Shown here piece by piece: positions 24,818-36,631 of a stretch of DNA of 64,000 bases. The notes below the pieces were generated by a model. The model was not told the DNA's origin and ran no database searches. It saw only the letters and a list, made by a program, of their open reading frames with translations. The position numbers and the translations under genes were made by a program. Numbering within the stretch: position 1 is the first letter of the stretch; each line of letters opens with the position of its first letter. The DNA comes from Phoronis australis (lineage: Eukaryota > Phoronida > Phoronidae): positions 616,016-680,015 of the forward strand of contig NMRA01000060.1 in NCBI GenBank assembly GCA_002633005.1, read 5' to 3'.

Positions 24818-26361
24818 CAGTGGCGGATCTACGTTTTCAGCAAGGGGGTGGTTTGGGATTCCCGCCAAAGTCGAATCCTAGGCGCGTAGCGCCGAGCGGG
24901 GGAGGTCGGGAGGGGGGTTTCCCCTCCCGTGTAAGATATTTTTTGTTTTTGTAGCCAAATAGTGAAATTTCCATGCATCCTGGTAAGTTTCTGTCACTTA
25001 ACATGTCTCTGGAGTTTTTCTTAAGATAATTAAAAACCGTTCTCGATTTCGTCACATGAACTTGGCACATAAGTTTCGTGAAACCATATTGTGCACATCT
25101 GGGTATGAGTCACGCCACCAGCAAAAATTTCTGTTGGAACATCTGCTTACACACACCTTTTTTAGCATACGAAAAGTCGTATACGAAAAAGTGTGGTGTG
25201 TATACAGGGGCTTAGACAATTTCCAAATATTCAAGAGCATAATTAAGGAGCACCGACGGGGCGTAAAAACTTGAATATCAGATGATCGCGTAACAGCAGC
25301 CTCAAGTTGTTTAAGAACGAAGACCTGTACTGTTAGTCCGGAAATAAACATGTGTTCTGTCTCGTTACGAGAAAAACTGGCGAACGATGGTGCTCTCAAC
25401 TCATAGTCTATTATAAAAAGCGACAATAAATAATTAGGTACCTCTTTATTAAGCTGAATCACGTTGACAACAATTGGAAAACGTCAAATCTACCAGGAAA
25501 CAAATCATCTGAAAACAGTTTCACGAAACCAAAACATCCTGTGCACAGTGGTGAAAAGATACACTGGACTAGTTTGCAGAGGGACCAGATGTACACTGAG
25601 AGTACACAAAAAGCTGACCTGGTCCNNNNNNNNNNNNNNNNNNNNNNNNNNNNNNNNNNNNNNNNNNNNNNNNNNNTTCCTTGTATAGACATAACTTGTT
25701 ACAGAGTGTGTCTTCAAACGGACTCGCGACCAGACCACGGCGCCCGCCACAATAGCAATTTTTCGGAAAAAGATTTTTTTCAAAAATATTACATGTACAT
25801 GTACACAATATTACATGTACATGTACACTGTATGATATTGCGCAAGACAACTTTACTATACATCAGTTACAAACGTGTGGAGTGTAATAGAATGACACGG
25901 CATGACAGATGAGGTAAAAACGTTGCACGTCAATTCGCCTGAATATCAGGGTTGCGGCACCGCAGTATTTCCCCTAATCAAATCAAAATATATCTTAAAG
26001 TAAAGAAGCTAGTTACCTAAAGAAATCAGCTATAGAACTGCTCTTTCAGCGGTGAATCCATCTAAAATGCTTGGCTACTTCAGAAGTGTCGACGGAAGCG
26101 CGCGCACAATAAATCCCCGCGCGTTTTGCCGATGAGCCACAAAGACTCAGCAATTCACAATGCAAAAAACTATATTTTCAGAGTGAACCCCCCCCTCAAT
26201 TTTTTCCAAGTTGGTTTACTTGGGGTTTACACACGCTGGCGGTGCCGTTTTTGTTTTGCTGGAGACGCTTTTGTTTTTTGTTTTTTTTTTTTAATTTTTG
26301 GGTCCTGGACCGAGGGGGGGGGGGGTTTAAACCCCCTGAACCCCCCGTAGATCTGCCACTG
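24818..26361. mobile_element. hAT-like TIR element, degenerate, with assembly gap
   Basis: The left end CAGTGGCGGATCTACG (24818-24833) and the reverse complement of the right end (26346-26361) match at 15 of 16 positions. Both ends lead into G/C-rich runs, which is characteristic of many hAT-family non-autonomous termini. CTAGG flanks the element directly on both sides (24813-24817 and 26362-26366). This is a 5-bp direct repeat, shorter than the 8-bp duplication typical of hAT. No transposase domain was recognised inside. The N-run at 25626-25676 interrupts it. Confidence 0.7.
25626..25676. other. assembly gap (51 N)
   Basis: An unresolved run of N. ORFs read across it are meaningless. A duplicated word, ATTACATGTACATGTACAC, lies just after it (25789-25827). 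Confidence 1.
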
Positions 26362-26643
26362 CTAGGATGACTAATAAAACGACAGCCAGTATGAGTTGTG
26401 CGGTACTTAACACAAAGAAAACGCTATAGTAAATGTAGTGATACTTGTACAAAAGTATTGATACCATTCAGCAAGAATAACCAATATCTCGCTTTTTGAC
26501 TCATTGTTCTACCATTCTTGAAAGGCACAATCCCTGACTCTTTGAGCGAATATTTATAAACGTTTCCGTGTTGGCAACCTTGTGTTTTAGCCAAACATAA
26601 GCAAACACTCGTATCATGCAACAGTTCTTTTACATTTCTGGCC

Positions 26644-26677
26644 CATGTTTTCCTATCAACATTGATAGGAAAACATG
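26644..26677. repeat. perfect palindrome, 16-bp arms
   Basis: CATGTTTTCCTATCAA is followed by CA and then its exact reverse complement. With a spacer of only 2 bp it could extrude as a cruciform. No flanking element boundary was recognised; it lies about 280 bp outside the hAT-like element. Confidence 0.9.
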
Positions 26678-26939
26678 TTTGCATCCTTTTTCCTAACAAT
26701 GATTCAAGTTGTTATAATAACTGTAGAACCTTTTAACCATTTCAACGACTACCATTTCTAATTTACCAACGAAACAAAAGCGTATGCTGACCACGGTCGT
26801 ATGCTTTTTAAAAACTGTTAGATAACACCTACCTTTTCTTTTCCTTAAATACATTTGAATGGGAGCATGGAGAGCGATAATGAGGTCAACAGAACTGCAA
26901 ACCTTTGTGCAACTGGCGTGCTCTTCAGCTAGTCATTTG

Positions 26940-27680
26940 GCTTGGACACAATTCTTTCAACTATAATAATTCAGAAAACGTTACTTAAAATGCTTAATAA
27001 GGATATACCTCAATAATCATTACCATTGTTTGGATTTCCTTTTTATACAAGAGGACATTAGATTACATCTTTTGGACACGTATTTATGACTTAATGTTTT
27101 GTTGAAAAGTTTGACAACAATTGGCATTATTAATGGCTTGCTCAATTTAATGAGCTCTCCTGGGTCGATGTAAATGCCCAATGTGTTGTTAGTTTTTATG
27201 AGGTTAATTGCATCTTTCATCTACTCGCTTGTAATGGACCATTTAGTTCATGCGCTAGGTCATCAATACAATCACCACAGAAAGCGGCCTACTTCTTATT
27301 TTCTTCTTCAATTTGGCCCAGAAAATTTGCATTCCCGTCATTAGTTTGATTTAAAAATTCCACAAAATACTATGTCCGTTGTATCCGCGTTTCGTTGTTA
27401 GCAACATTAGATTTATTTTTTTATATCTAGCATTCATCCGCGTCTTTTGATGTTCGTTTAGCATGATTATGCAATAAAATTTCTTATTAATTCGAGCTCT
27501 CCTGAGTTACATAAACATTTTCAGAGCTTCATTTTGCATGTTTTTTTTAGTTATAATCTTGCTCTTGTCATCGTTTCTAGTCAATTTCACAAGAAAGCTT
27601 ATTTTGTGTCAATTGGCTGTTCACGGTTCCTTTGCACGTTTCTTCGAGTTTATTATTCCATTTGATAAAAAATAGATTGC
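26940..27680 (-). pseudogene. LINE reverse transcriptase relic (N-terminal RT and linker)
   Basis: On the minus strand, broken frames give, in order, a charged linker (FLNQTNDGNANFLGQIEEENK), GELIKLSKPLIMPIVVKLFN, and then GNPNNGNDY followed by GISLLSILSNVF. These correspond to the region before RT motif 0, then motifs 0 to 2, of non-LTR retrotransposons (the usual ...LFN....G..P..W and Y/NYRGISLLS...KV patterns). Several stops and frameshifts are present. The catalytic A and C motifs lie beyond the relic and are absent. It is a dead 5'- and 3'-truncated copy, probably CR1/RTE/Jockey-like; the clade is uncertain. Confidence 0.65.
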
Positions 27681-30414
27681 ACATGTCCATATTTCAAAAT
27701 TTGAATCCACGAAATTGTAAAATATGTTATGAAGTTGACTGGAAACTTACTTCACGTGATTCTTTTTGTTCGATATATTTTAGAGATAAAAAAGATAAAT
27801 AAAGGCGAGGGTGATGACCTCTTGGAGAAGAATGTCCAATACTGGTGCACGAATTGTTGTGTATCTATGATATTAATAATAACCAAATATCTGTTCTCTG
27901 CCATTACGACGCTGAAACCAAAGCCGATGTATTTAACAGTTAAATAAGTTAAACACCATTGAAAGATTTTGGATTTAACGAGTGGGGTTTGGCTCCACCA
28001 CAAGAGTGTTGGACTGTGGGGTTGTGGGTGCGAATTTCGCGTTGGGGCTGCTCTCGGAAAACCACATTTCTCGTCGACAATGTCACCTTTAAACACACAG
28101 TAAATCAAAGGCCAAAACTGATAATGTTCAGCAAATCAAATTTTATCGGAAAATGTCCATAGAATAATCGCTTCAAGTTCTAAACAAGAGAAAGCAACCT
28201 TTACACATTAATTTCCTTACAAGTCTTGATAGCAACAGATTACGTAATAAATATATCGCTGAATGTTTATACCTCACTAACAGATAGAGCTTTCCTATTT
28301 AGGTTACAAATTTGTCAATGGCGGTCAACGTAAGCTTCCATTTTTCCTGCAGAAACTTTTTGGTCAAATGCGCTTGGCTTGTTCACCGACTTTTTGTCGA
28401 GCGCAATGTGTTTTAAAAACCATTTTCAACGTAACGAGCAATATCTGAATATTTGACCTTGTTTTTGTCTTCATATTTATAGATTAAAGGCAGAAGTTAT
28501 GAAGTGATTGCGTTTAAAATGACTGATGGAAAAAAGCAAGAATGGTTTAACGAGTACAGATCTCCACAATTATTTATTCGTAGACTTTTTTCAGCTAATC
28601 CGAATTGGGGCGACAGAGGTGAGCGTTATGGGAGAACATAGAAATATTTCACGAGTAAGAATTGTATAAGGGAGAAGGTTGGTTTGAGCACAAAGCAAAG
28701 ACATATGCCCACGAGTGGTGCGAATATGCGTCCGTGATTGGCAAATCGCGTGTATGAGACTGGAAATATTTTTTTTTGTGCGGGCAGGGTGCCTTGTTTC
28801 AGTCCGCGTACTGGTCTCAACTACCGAAGACAACTTCATGTCCAATGGTCTCAGCGCACATGGCAACTGTGCTACGATTGATTGATAGCCATACAGGTCT
28901 GAACAGTGAAGCTGATTTTTCCGACTGAAGTAAAGTCAATCACATTTAACCGAATGCTCTGTTGCGGTTTGACGTTCCGTAATGAACATGCAAGTTACAA
29001 ATCTTCGTCGCTTGACCCGGTCCACATGCACTTGTTACAGCGCATCATCATACCCGGGCACCAGCTGAATGACTGTAGGCTACTGCACGACACTGACACT
29101 GTCGTCGATCATCGAATAATCAGAAAATACTGACTTTGGTTATTAGGGAAATGTTCAACGTTAAATGAAAGTTTTGGATTGGGGCAGCAATTTTTCTTTT
29201 CCGTTTGGCTACTGCTCTAATAAACAGAGAATCCTACACGAGTCTTAAGTTTATGACATGGACAAATTAAACCTCTTGGAAATTTCGTCGAAATTCCGAG
29301 GCAACTTTTGTAAAAACACGCTTGCGCAATGTGAAGTAATTTAGTTACTTTTTGTTAATAGTTTTACTTTAAGCTTAACAATTATAAATTGCATTCAGCA
29401 TTCGTAGCAAATACTCACGTTAGAATCTAATAAATAGTCTTTGAAGTTGTAATATTCCAACGTAAAAAAATGTTTATAAATAACAGTCAGCAAGGCTTCC
29501 TTGTGCGTGAGTTCTGAATTGACCTTGAGGCAGCACAGCTAGACAGTCTCGCCGCGTTTCTGGAGTTGGGGAATTCGCCGCCGAAGATGAATCCGTTTAA
29601 AAAGTTGTTTGCATGTCCTTCGGACTGGGAATACGTACAGTTGGGACACCCGATTTTTCAGTCATAACCTTGTCACCTTCTTGGAATTCCGGCATTATTT
29701 GTTTGGCGCGCGTTTGGTTGTTTTAGGGATTTGCAGTCGATAAAATGTAAGACGTATGGATTTCTATTTTGCACTACTGTGTGATTCGCCCATGTGATAT
29801 CCATGCGCGCACCCGAGGGGTTAGGGGGGGCTCGAACGAGACCTCCCATTCGGAGAAAGGGGCAAAAAGATCCGCCTCAGACAAGCAAAAAGTACGGGAA
29901 AACGAGACAAAAGTCCACTAAAAAGGCGCAACACATAATTCACCATGGCTCTGAATGTGGTACCCCGTTTTTTTAGTTCTTCGGCTTTTTGGTACTGAAA
30001 GTTTCACATCGCCAGATATTCGAACCCCCCACATTAAAGGCTGGGTGCACGCATGATATCAAAAAATTACGTACTCAGTGTTATTTACCAGTGGTGTCGT
30101 TGCACATTCCAGGTCATGTGAGAAAATTTTTTTTGACCGATGAAAACATCCAGGACTCACGGCTGCACTTTGTTGCGTATAATGTATGGATTTGTGGGCA
30201 CGCAAGTGTATTATTTTATGTACATGTACTTTCTTAGATAAAATAAGCAGCTAATTGCTGAAGTTCGTTCATAAAAGATTAATGATGATATGTCTGCCTT
30301 AATTCATACTTTGGGCTCATGTATCTTCCCTTGGGTGAACACAATTTCACATTTAATTGCTCGTGTTTCTCGCTAGTCCATGTGAAACATCGCCACAGAC
30401 GGCAAGTCCGATTA
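27681..30414. other. mostly unassigned; weak tRNA-like SINE remnant
   Basis: 27985-28060 has an A-box-like TGGCTCCACCACAAGAGTG, then GTTGGACT and a B-box-like GTGCGAATTTC, followed by CTCGGAAAACCAC. The tail resembles the one after the tRNA-like sequence at 36975 (CCTCGGAAAA...CAC), so both may derive from one tRNA-derived SINE family. The B box is poor. Nothing else in this stretch could be assigned. Confidence 0.25.
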
Positions 30415-31440
30415 ATCAGCGGGCCAAAATCACCAGTTTTAGGTTTGACCAGCAACCCCTCTCAAATCACGTATAGTGACCCTCGCTTGAAACTTAGGGG
30501 GTTGCCAAGCTAAAATAAGCACCTTTCCCATGGTAATTAGGTATTTTGCCGATCAAAATTTGCTGTTTCAGGTTTTGATGCCAAGTTCGTGTTAGAAATA
30601 GATAACCTTTCCTAGAGTACATGCAGTGACTCTTTGTTGAAACTTAGTGGTGTTGTTAAGATGAATTGGGTGTCATCACCATGGTAACCTGTCAATTTTG
30701 CAATCAAGATCAACAATCTTAGGCTTAATGGTAGTCACGATAGAACCAGGCAACCATGCTCAAATCGTTTTAATGGCCTCCCCTAGATGTATACCGTTGT
30801 CATGGTAACCAGGTATTTTGAAATTATTACATTGCACGTGCCACACGCCAATGGTTTTTCAATATTTTAAACTAAGCGCAAAACGCTGTTACTTCTATCA
30901 AAGATGTACCATAACCAAGATGACACTTTTGATAATCCAAATATAGTTACCAAGGCAACTCATTACAGAAACATGATAATAGCTTTTTTAACAACCATAA
31001 CGTTGCCTGCAGCTAATGCACAAGATTTGCATAAATTAATAATCAAAACGAAAGATTTGTGGCTGGTACGACAAAAACAGTAGTACTGTTTTGAAAATTC
31101 AAAAACGGTTGTCATGTCAACTAATGCAAATGAACCTGCCAACTGCTTTTTTAACAATATAAAGGCTGCATAATTCGCATACAACTGAAGAAAGAACATT
31201 GTTGGCGTCATGAAAGGTGTGCCATAATGAGCTATACTTGTAGCATAATTTAAAGAATTCGCTATTAAAAGAGTTGCCAAAATGAATATTTATCACAAGC
31301 TTTCGAGGCATGCCCAGTGCCAATACTATAGAATGTTCAAAATGTTGTTGGGATATAATCACGAGGTTTTCTAATCGGTTTTAGGCGCGAAGTCGATATT
31401 TTTACTACTACAAAAAGTTTGTTTGTTCGTGTGTGTTACA
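30415..31440 (+). repeat. 1-kb dispersed repeat, copy 2
   Basis: Counterpart of 19700-20610. It has three subunits of about 140 bp at roughly 30430-30840, with CATGGTAACCAGGTATTTT and GTGACCCTC words, and then a non-repetitive second half matching copy 1. Shared marker words include AGAGTTGCCA, GTAGCATAATTT and TGAAAGGTGTG. Divergence is high, so both copies are old. Confidence 0.6.
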
Positions 31441-32144
31441 ATGACTTATGAGGTCTACTGCCCGGATGCATAAAGATGTGCTTTGGATAGCAACAGTGAC
31501 GTCACTTTAACACGCGTATCGTGGCTATTGTTAAATAATGTGCTTGACGTCATGCAACAGACGGTCTATTCCAGTGAAAAAGTTTCGATGTTTTATGCAG
31601 TCTAGTCCTGGTGTACATTTGCTTTCGTTTAATTGCATAATACAGATCAACTTAGTAATATCGGCCAAGTAGATGATATCCATCAAATACATGTACCATG
31701 TCCAGTTTCCCGTGTTTAAACAGAAGGACTCTCGTTAGCCGCCACACACCACCAGTCTATCCATTCATAGCACCCCGTAAAATTTTATACTCTCGAATCA
31801 TCCCTCGGAGCTAGCTTCTGGAAGACATCGGCTATTTTCGTAACCCTCGGATTATTTGGAGCACCTTGGGTAATTTCGTAGCTTTAAATTATTCCTCTCG
31901 AAACCGCTACTGAACCCTCGGAGTTGCTTCTTGTCTGCGCATGTGCGTCTCTTCACCAAACGCTTTTGTTATTAGGCCTATGATTGTGAAGTCTGCACAT
32001 GTGCAGATATGAAACACCTCGCTGATGCATCAGGATCACTGCCGGTATTTTCGTATCTTCGGGGGTGTTTCAGACATGCTCTTTTCATCATGGCAAAAGT
32101 GCATACGAGTGACCCAGGTTTACTGTGGCCTTTGTCACCAGTGA
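31441..32144. other. unassigned sequence
   Basis: No supported feature. Confidence 0.4.
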
Positions 32145-32414
32145 TTATGAAATGTCTATTTTGTGAATACTGACCACCCATTGGTTCAGTTGGTTGTTAC
32201 TCACATATGTCTGCAGCATTTTTCGTACAACTGGGTCGAGTTCAAACGGCCCCAAAGCCGCCGAGAGTTCACTAAGTAGGGAATCGAATTCATTGTTGGA
32301 TTTTTCAAGTTCTTGAGAGTGTTGCCAGTATCCCATCTCCACTCTGTCTGCATAATAATTGTCCAGTTCTCCCTCAAAATTGTCCTCGTCTTCTGATCTA
32401 CTGTGTTCCGCCAT
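32145..32414 (-). CDS. acidic N-terminal ORF of a dispersed repeat
   Basis: This is the open copy of the family also seen at 10311-10549. The 89-codon frame begins MAEHSRSEDEDNFEGELDN, has a predicted helical middle (NNEFDSLLSELSAAL) and ends near SNNQLNQWVVSIHKI, where homology between the copies stops. Two copies agree in start codon, acidic opening and the NQLNQWV block, so the frame was once under selection. It may be the first exon or N-terminal domain of an unrecognised transposon protein. No catalytic motif is visible, so no function is assigned. Confidence 0.5.
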   Translation of the reverse strand: MAEHSRSEDEDNFEGELDNYYADRVEMGYWQHSQELEKSNNEFDSLLSELSAALGPFELDPVVRKMLQTYVSNNQLNQWVVSIHKIDIS

Positions 32415-32620
32415 TGCAGTTGATTGTCAAGTGACCAAACGTCTTCCACCTATTACATCATTTGGAAACTTTGAAACGACTAATTTTTCCTAAAAATTAA
32501 AAACTTCGCGACTATTTCGCATAAAAAGTGCTTATTTAGTTAGGTTCTATGGTATTCATTTCATATTATCTAACTGAAACCTCAAAAATTAAGAAAATGC
32601 ATGATGGACTCTTAAAGTGA
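32157..32620 (-). repeat. dispersed repeat with acidic ORF, copy 2
   Basis: This is the whole 460-bp homologous block matching 10311-10762. The region upstream of the ATG is also conserved between copies (TTATTTAGTTAG, ATTCATTTCATATT and AAGAAAATGCAT-like words). That suggests a shared promoter or 5' UTR, not only a coding exon. Homology stops at both ends without visible inverted repeats. Confidence 0.6.
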
Positions 32621-33179
32621 TTTGGCAGATTGTTCCTTTGAAGAAGTCGATAGACGATTTTCGGACCCTCTAGTGGCAATTTCAGTTTTTTACGTTGTTC
32701 CGTGTTTTGTTTTCATGATTTCTATTCAAAAAAGGCGAGGACGCTTTCCAATTTTGGTACGGGCGTCTTCCCAGCTTTGGACAGTCTCAACGTATTGGGC
32801 GCCACCTAAGCGTCACTTTTATGATGCTGAAAACGTCAATGTGATGATTGTCAGTGACAGATTTAGGCAGTGGGAGATTGGGGCTACTGTTTTTTCTGTG
32901 TACACGTTTAAAACGTATGCGTAGTGAAGTGTGAAATTGCAGGTTCCGGTTTTGGAATTAGTCAGTTCTGTTTGAAGGTGAACCAGTTTCCCTATGAAAT
33001 GTATTGAAGATATTCCAATGAATCACTCGATGACGTCACCATGAGTCTAACCATCGCACCTTCCGCCATAAAAAGTTGCATGCTTTGCGGCGATGACAGT
33101 TATTGAAACCACAGATGGTAACCGTATAAATGTTGAAAAATTATTGTATCATAAAGTTAACGCTGAATTTTCTGTGGTA

Positions 33180-33850
33180 AGTAATATTTCAAGAGCGTGT
33201 ATTGACACGTGTTTATGCCAAGGGAAGGTGGAGTCTACAAATAGGCCAAGGATATGAAGTGTTTCGGTGTATGCTCATTTGATATGTGGAATGTTTTGTA
33301 ACCTGATGGTGATGAAAAAATACGCACTTGGTTTTGGAGGAGGGACAACTGATTGTTAACGAATTCGGTTATATTTTTATTGTGTGTTATCATGGCATTT
33401 GATGAATGAGACCGGGTAATTAAAACATGTACCGTCAGCGTATATCTAGTGAGGTGCAGTGGTATATGTAATGTTGTTAACATACATGTATAACAGGAAG
33501 ATAGGGGTACCCAGAATACATGAGCAAAATAAGTTGAGATATTAAGTGACGAGGAATGGATAATATCTATAATAGCAAATTGTTTTCCGCCCCATAGGTG
33601 GAGCTAGTAGGCCAGTTTAGTTTATTTTCTGTGATGCGCCGTACATGTAGTAGCTCAAACTTTATAGTGGTATATTGCGACCATCTGTGTCAAAAGCTTT
33701 CGATAGGTCAGTAAAATAGTAAGGGGGATTTTTACTTGAGATAAGTAAATCGATATTTTACCTGTAAACTCTAATGTAGGCTCAAGTCGTGGCTGCAGTA
33801 GTCTTCTGGCCAAACCATTGTTACGATTGAAGTTCGCACACGAGTAGATA
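33180..33850 (-). pseudogene. LINE reverse transcriptase relic (motif A region)
   Basis: The minus strand reads YYFTDLSKAFDTDGRN (about 33665-33720), the RT motif A pattern F.DLSKAFDT of non-LTR elements. Downstream come a degraded YVNN...YADGT region near motif C (D-D changed to D-G) and a LVDSTFPWHKH thumb-like segment near 33230. Frames shift repeatedly. It is a separate insertion from the neighbouring + strand LINE. Confidence 0.6.
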
Positions 33851-34249
33851 TGAAAAACCTGCGAGGGGTAGGTTAAGGCTACCACAATACCCGAGGTAGT
33901 CCGGATGGCTCCCACTATCAGATCTAGGGGCCCGAGTAGTTTCAGCAAGATTAGCCTGGTCTAAGAAACCTTGTACCTAATTACAGAATAGGGTCGTCCC
34001 AGTTTAAACAGCGATAAGCGCGTTGTTTTCATTGGCCTCGTTTTGGAATGTCAAGCATGTCACGTTGGATACCATCGAGGGGTTGTAACCACTCGCTCAG
34101 GATTTCCTTGTCTTTCATTGGTGTCAGGCAAGAGAATATTAATTCATACGGGACAAAAGACTGCTGGACAGTAAACAAAGGAGCCAGATGTTATTGCGCG
34201 TTCAAAACCCCTCACGTCTGGAAAAGTTGCTCGAAGGACAGACCGCCGT

Positions 34250-34360
34250 CATGACGCGTATCCAACTTTCTCCCGTCTGAATTGCAACAGTAATAGGCTT
34301 TGTTTGCATTCGAATGACTAATAAAGTAATGCAACCGAGAAAACTTGTAAATAATATGTG
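34250..34360 (+). repeat. dispersed repeat, copy 2
   Basis: Matches 8995-9110, including GTAATGCAACCGAGAAAA. It directly abuts the 5' truncation point of the following LINE. Confidence 0.55.
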
Positions 34361-34364
34361 CTTT

Positions 34365-35345
34365 AGCACGTGTGGAACTCCAACGGCGCGAAACTGACAC
34401 TTAATGTTGATAAAACCAAGGTTGTGTCTATTCGTAGCAGGCAGAGGCTAGCTGTGTTGTCTCCAAGCAACATTGCAATTACTGTCAACGGCACCCAGCT
34501 GGCAAGAACTGAGAAATATAAATATCAGTGTGTTATGATTGATATCAATTTATCGTAGGACGAACATGTTGAGTATGTGTACAAAACGTTTCTCAGCGGG
34601 GACTTTTGTACAGGGTCAGGAGCTATGGCGATGAGACTACTCTTCAGACTCTGTACAAGAGTCTAATTGTACCACACTTCGATTACTATGATGTTGTGTG
34701 GGGTAACTGCACCATGCCTTCGGGATAGAATTAAAAAAAATACAAAACAAGGGTGGGAGGCTAATACTCAACTATAGTGACCTTGATAATGACTTTCCTA
34801 TTTCTGATATCCTCGATACACTTGGTTGGTGCAGCCTGGTTAGCAGGCGTGCCTTTCATTAAACTTTATGATGTACAAAGCCACACACAGCCTCACACCT
34901 AAGTACCTCACTACTAAATTCAAAGGAGTCAGAGATTCTCACAATTACAATACTAGCGCGAGTGTTTCTGGCTGCCTGGTACCAGATAAACCTAAAAACA
35001 ACTGCGGCAAAAGAACTTTTGCCTACAGAGGTGCTGTCGCTTACAACGAGCTGGGTACTGCCGTCACGAACGCGCCCAATGTCCACGTCTTCAAACAGAA
35101 ATACTGAAACTTTGTGAGTGGTTCAGGACTGTAGGCCTCAACTCATCATTATTTTACTCTATTTTATTTTATCTTATTTATTCATGTAATTGTACATATT
35201 AACTAATGTTTATACAGATTTATTTTATTTGTTAATCTTTTCAATCTAATTGTACATAGCTCTCTGTATTTTATTTCATATAATTATTTCCGACTGAGTC
35301 CATTGAAAATTAGTGTATTCACTGAACTGGTTACCCAAATTTTTA
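34365..35345 (+). pseudogene. 5'-truncated LINE, C-terminal RT and 3' UTR
   Basis: Broken + strand frames give NGAKLTLNVDKTKVVSIRS (RT palm/thumb boundary), SLIVPHFDYYDVVWGNC, ISDILDTLGWCSLVSRR and, in the longest open piece (34868-35107), MYKATHSLTPKYL, a HNYNT block and GKRTFAYRGAVAYNEL. This order is the C-terminus of CR1/Jockey-like LINE ORF2 proteins. An AT-rich 3' tail follows, to about 35345. At least three frameshifts or stops are present. The 5' truncation is typical of target-primed reverse transcription. Confidence 0.75.
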
Positions 35346-35918
35346 AAGAAGTTAATAAGTAAATAATAAGACCAGCGACTGCAGTATAATCAAATATTGT
35401 ACGTATATCAACCACGCAGCCACACGTCACAAACTCTAATAAAAAACTGAATCAAACCACGAGGTCTCCATAGAACCCGCATGGGAATTTGTCTATCAAT
35501 GACTAGCTAACAAATAGCAAAAAGTAGATGTCACAATGGACATCAAAATACGAATAGTGACTGGCGCTAACGGCCGAAAGCTCGACCCGCTTCATACATC
35601 TGTAAGCAAGGGGTAAACAAGGTTTGAAACGCCATGATTTGCCAAGCGAGGGGTAAAACCAATAAACCCCGCATCTCATTTGCTCGTCTCCCACCGGTGG
35701 ATTTCCTTTCCAGAAAAAGTGAGCAATTAAAAATACCACACAACCAACTCGATTTCAAAAAAATGCACACCAAAACCAACTATGCTTTTTGACTTATCTC
35801 ACTTGGCTGACTCCAGGCTGGGCACATAAATTGCACAATGCACATTATTGTTCGAATATTTTTACGTATAAATCCTGTGAATGCAACTACATTATTGATA
35901 TGTTTGTACGCTTTACAG
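35346..35918. other. intron or flank upstream of LU exon
   Basis: No feature apart from the branch/polypyrimidine region and acceptor TTGTACGCTTTACAG (ending 35918) of the LU exon. Confidence 0.4.
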
Positions 35919-36053
35919 TTGCGAGCAACCTAAGGTGCTACGAATGCAATCAAATGATCCACCCTGGTTGTATGTCACCGACTGAGAAGCTCTCTAAACT
36001 GTGTGCTCGGAACCAGACGACGTGCTTAAAACACATACAGCCCGAGGATGAAC
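35919..36053 (+). CDS. Ly6/uPAR (LU) domain protein, exon for first half
   Basis: A 135-bp exon is bounded by acceptor TTTACAG (35912-35918) and donor GTGAGT (36054). It is phase 1 at both ends, the classic arrangement of Ly6 genes. It encodes the start of a three-finger LU domain: LRCYECN, then cysteines in PGC, KLC and TTC, five in all, with an N-glycosylation sequon NQT. The reading frame joins in phase to the exon at 57520, giving a His codon at the junction. LU proteins are small secreted or GPI-anchored cell-surface proteins with diverse partners, and the ligand cannot be predicted. The signal-peptide exon was not found; it should lie upstream and end in phase 1. Confidence 0.8.
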
Positions 36054-36503
36054 GTGAGTGGATCAGCAAGACCGGGTATCTGTTTCATGAAAATGAATTA
36101 AGACTTAAGACTGAAATTTGGTCTTACGCTCTACGCAACCATTTCTGAAAAATACATATCTTGAGGATATACACATAAGCGTTAGTTACTGAATAACTAC
36201 TATTCATTAATTCTGGACTGTCATACACTGAACATCACGTGACTAAACAACAATTGTGAAGTGGGAGGGCCAAAGATCAAATATCAGTCTTACGTGTTTA
36301 GTCACCTTCATATAACAGGCCCAATGGGTCAAATTTTTTTCACGTGAGTCATAAGAATTTAAACTGAGAACAAGTGAAAGAACAGACACCCCTGAATAAA
36401 ACTGGCACTGGCGGAGTGTTTTCTATCGCACCAATAAGAATGTTTTCCTAACGACGCGTCACTGGTATGATAATCAGTCATCTGATTGGCTACATCCAGT
36501 TGT

Positions 36504-36631
36504 ACAACTATTATTAAAATCTCTTGGTCTATTTACACCGACCTCTTGTCTATTTGCACTGTCACGACGTTTCGGTCGGTCTATTCTCCGGCCATCGTCA
36601 GGTGTTCCCGCGTTCTTAGAAGAACGAGCAT
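36504..36631 (-). repeat. inverted arm of Penelope-like element (pLTR-like), left
   Basis: The reverse complement of this arm matches 37068-37170 along its length: TTGCTCGTTCTTCTAA, GAACACCTGAC, AAATAGACCAAGAGAT and AATAATAGTTGTA. The two arms face each other around the GIY-YIG relic. Inverted or tandem long repeats of this kind (pseudo-LTRs) are known for Penelope-like elements. This arm keeps the hammerhead-like core that the right arm has lost. Confidence 0.75.
36563..36604 (-). ncRNA. hammerhead-ribozyme-like motif
   Basis: Reading the minus strand: CAC (stem I), CTGACGA (matches CUGANGA), a stem II of GGCCGG with CCGACC (5 of 6 pairs) closed by AGAATAGA, then GAAAC, the cleavage-type triplet GTC, and GTG pairing with the first CAC. 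Stem III is reduced to almost nothing. Minimal hammerheads with very short stem III, thought to act as dimers, are known in Penelope-like retroelements (established for the class). Activity of this copy is inference; stem II has one mismatch and stem I is short. Confidence 0.6.

Noticed and set aside
27538-27600. ATG with very hydrophobic run (FFLVIILLLSSFLV) as another signal exon
   Set aside because: It is antisense to the lysine-rich linker of a LINE relic, which explains the hydrophobic codons. There is no suitable donor.
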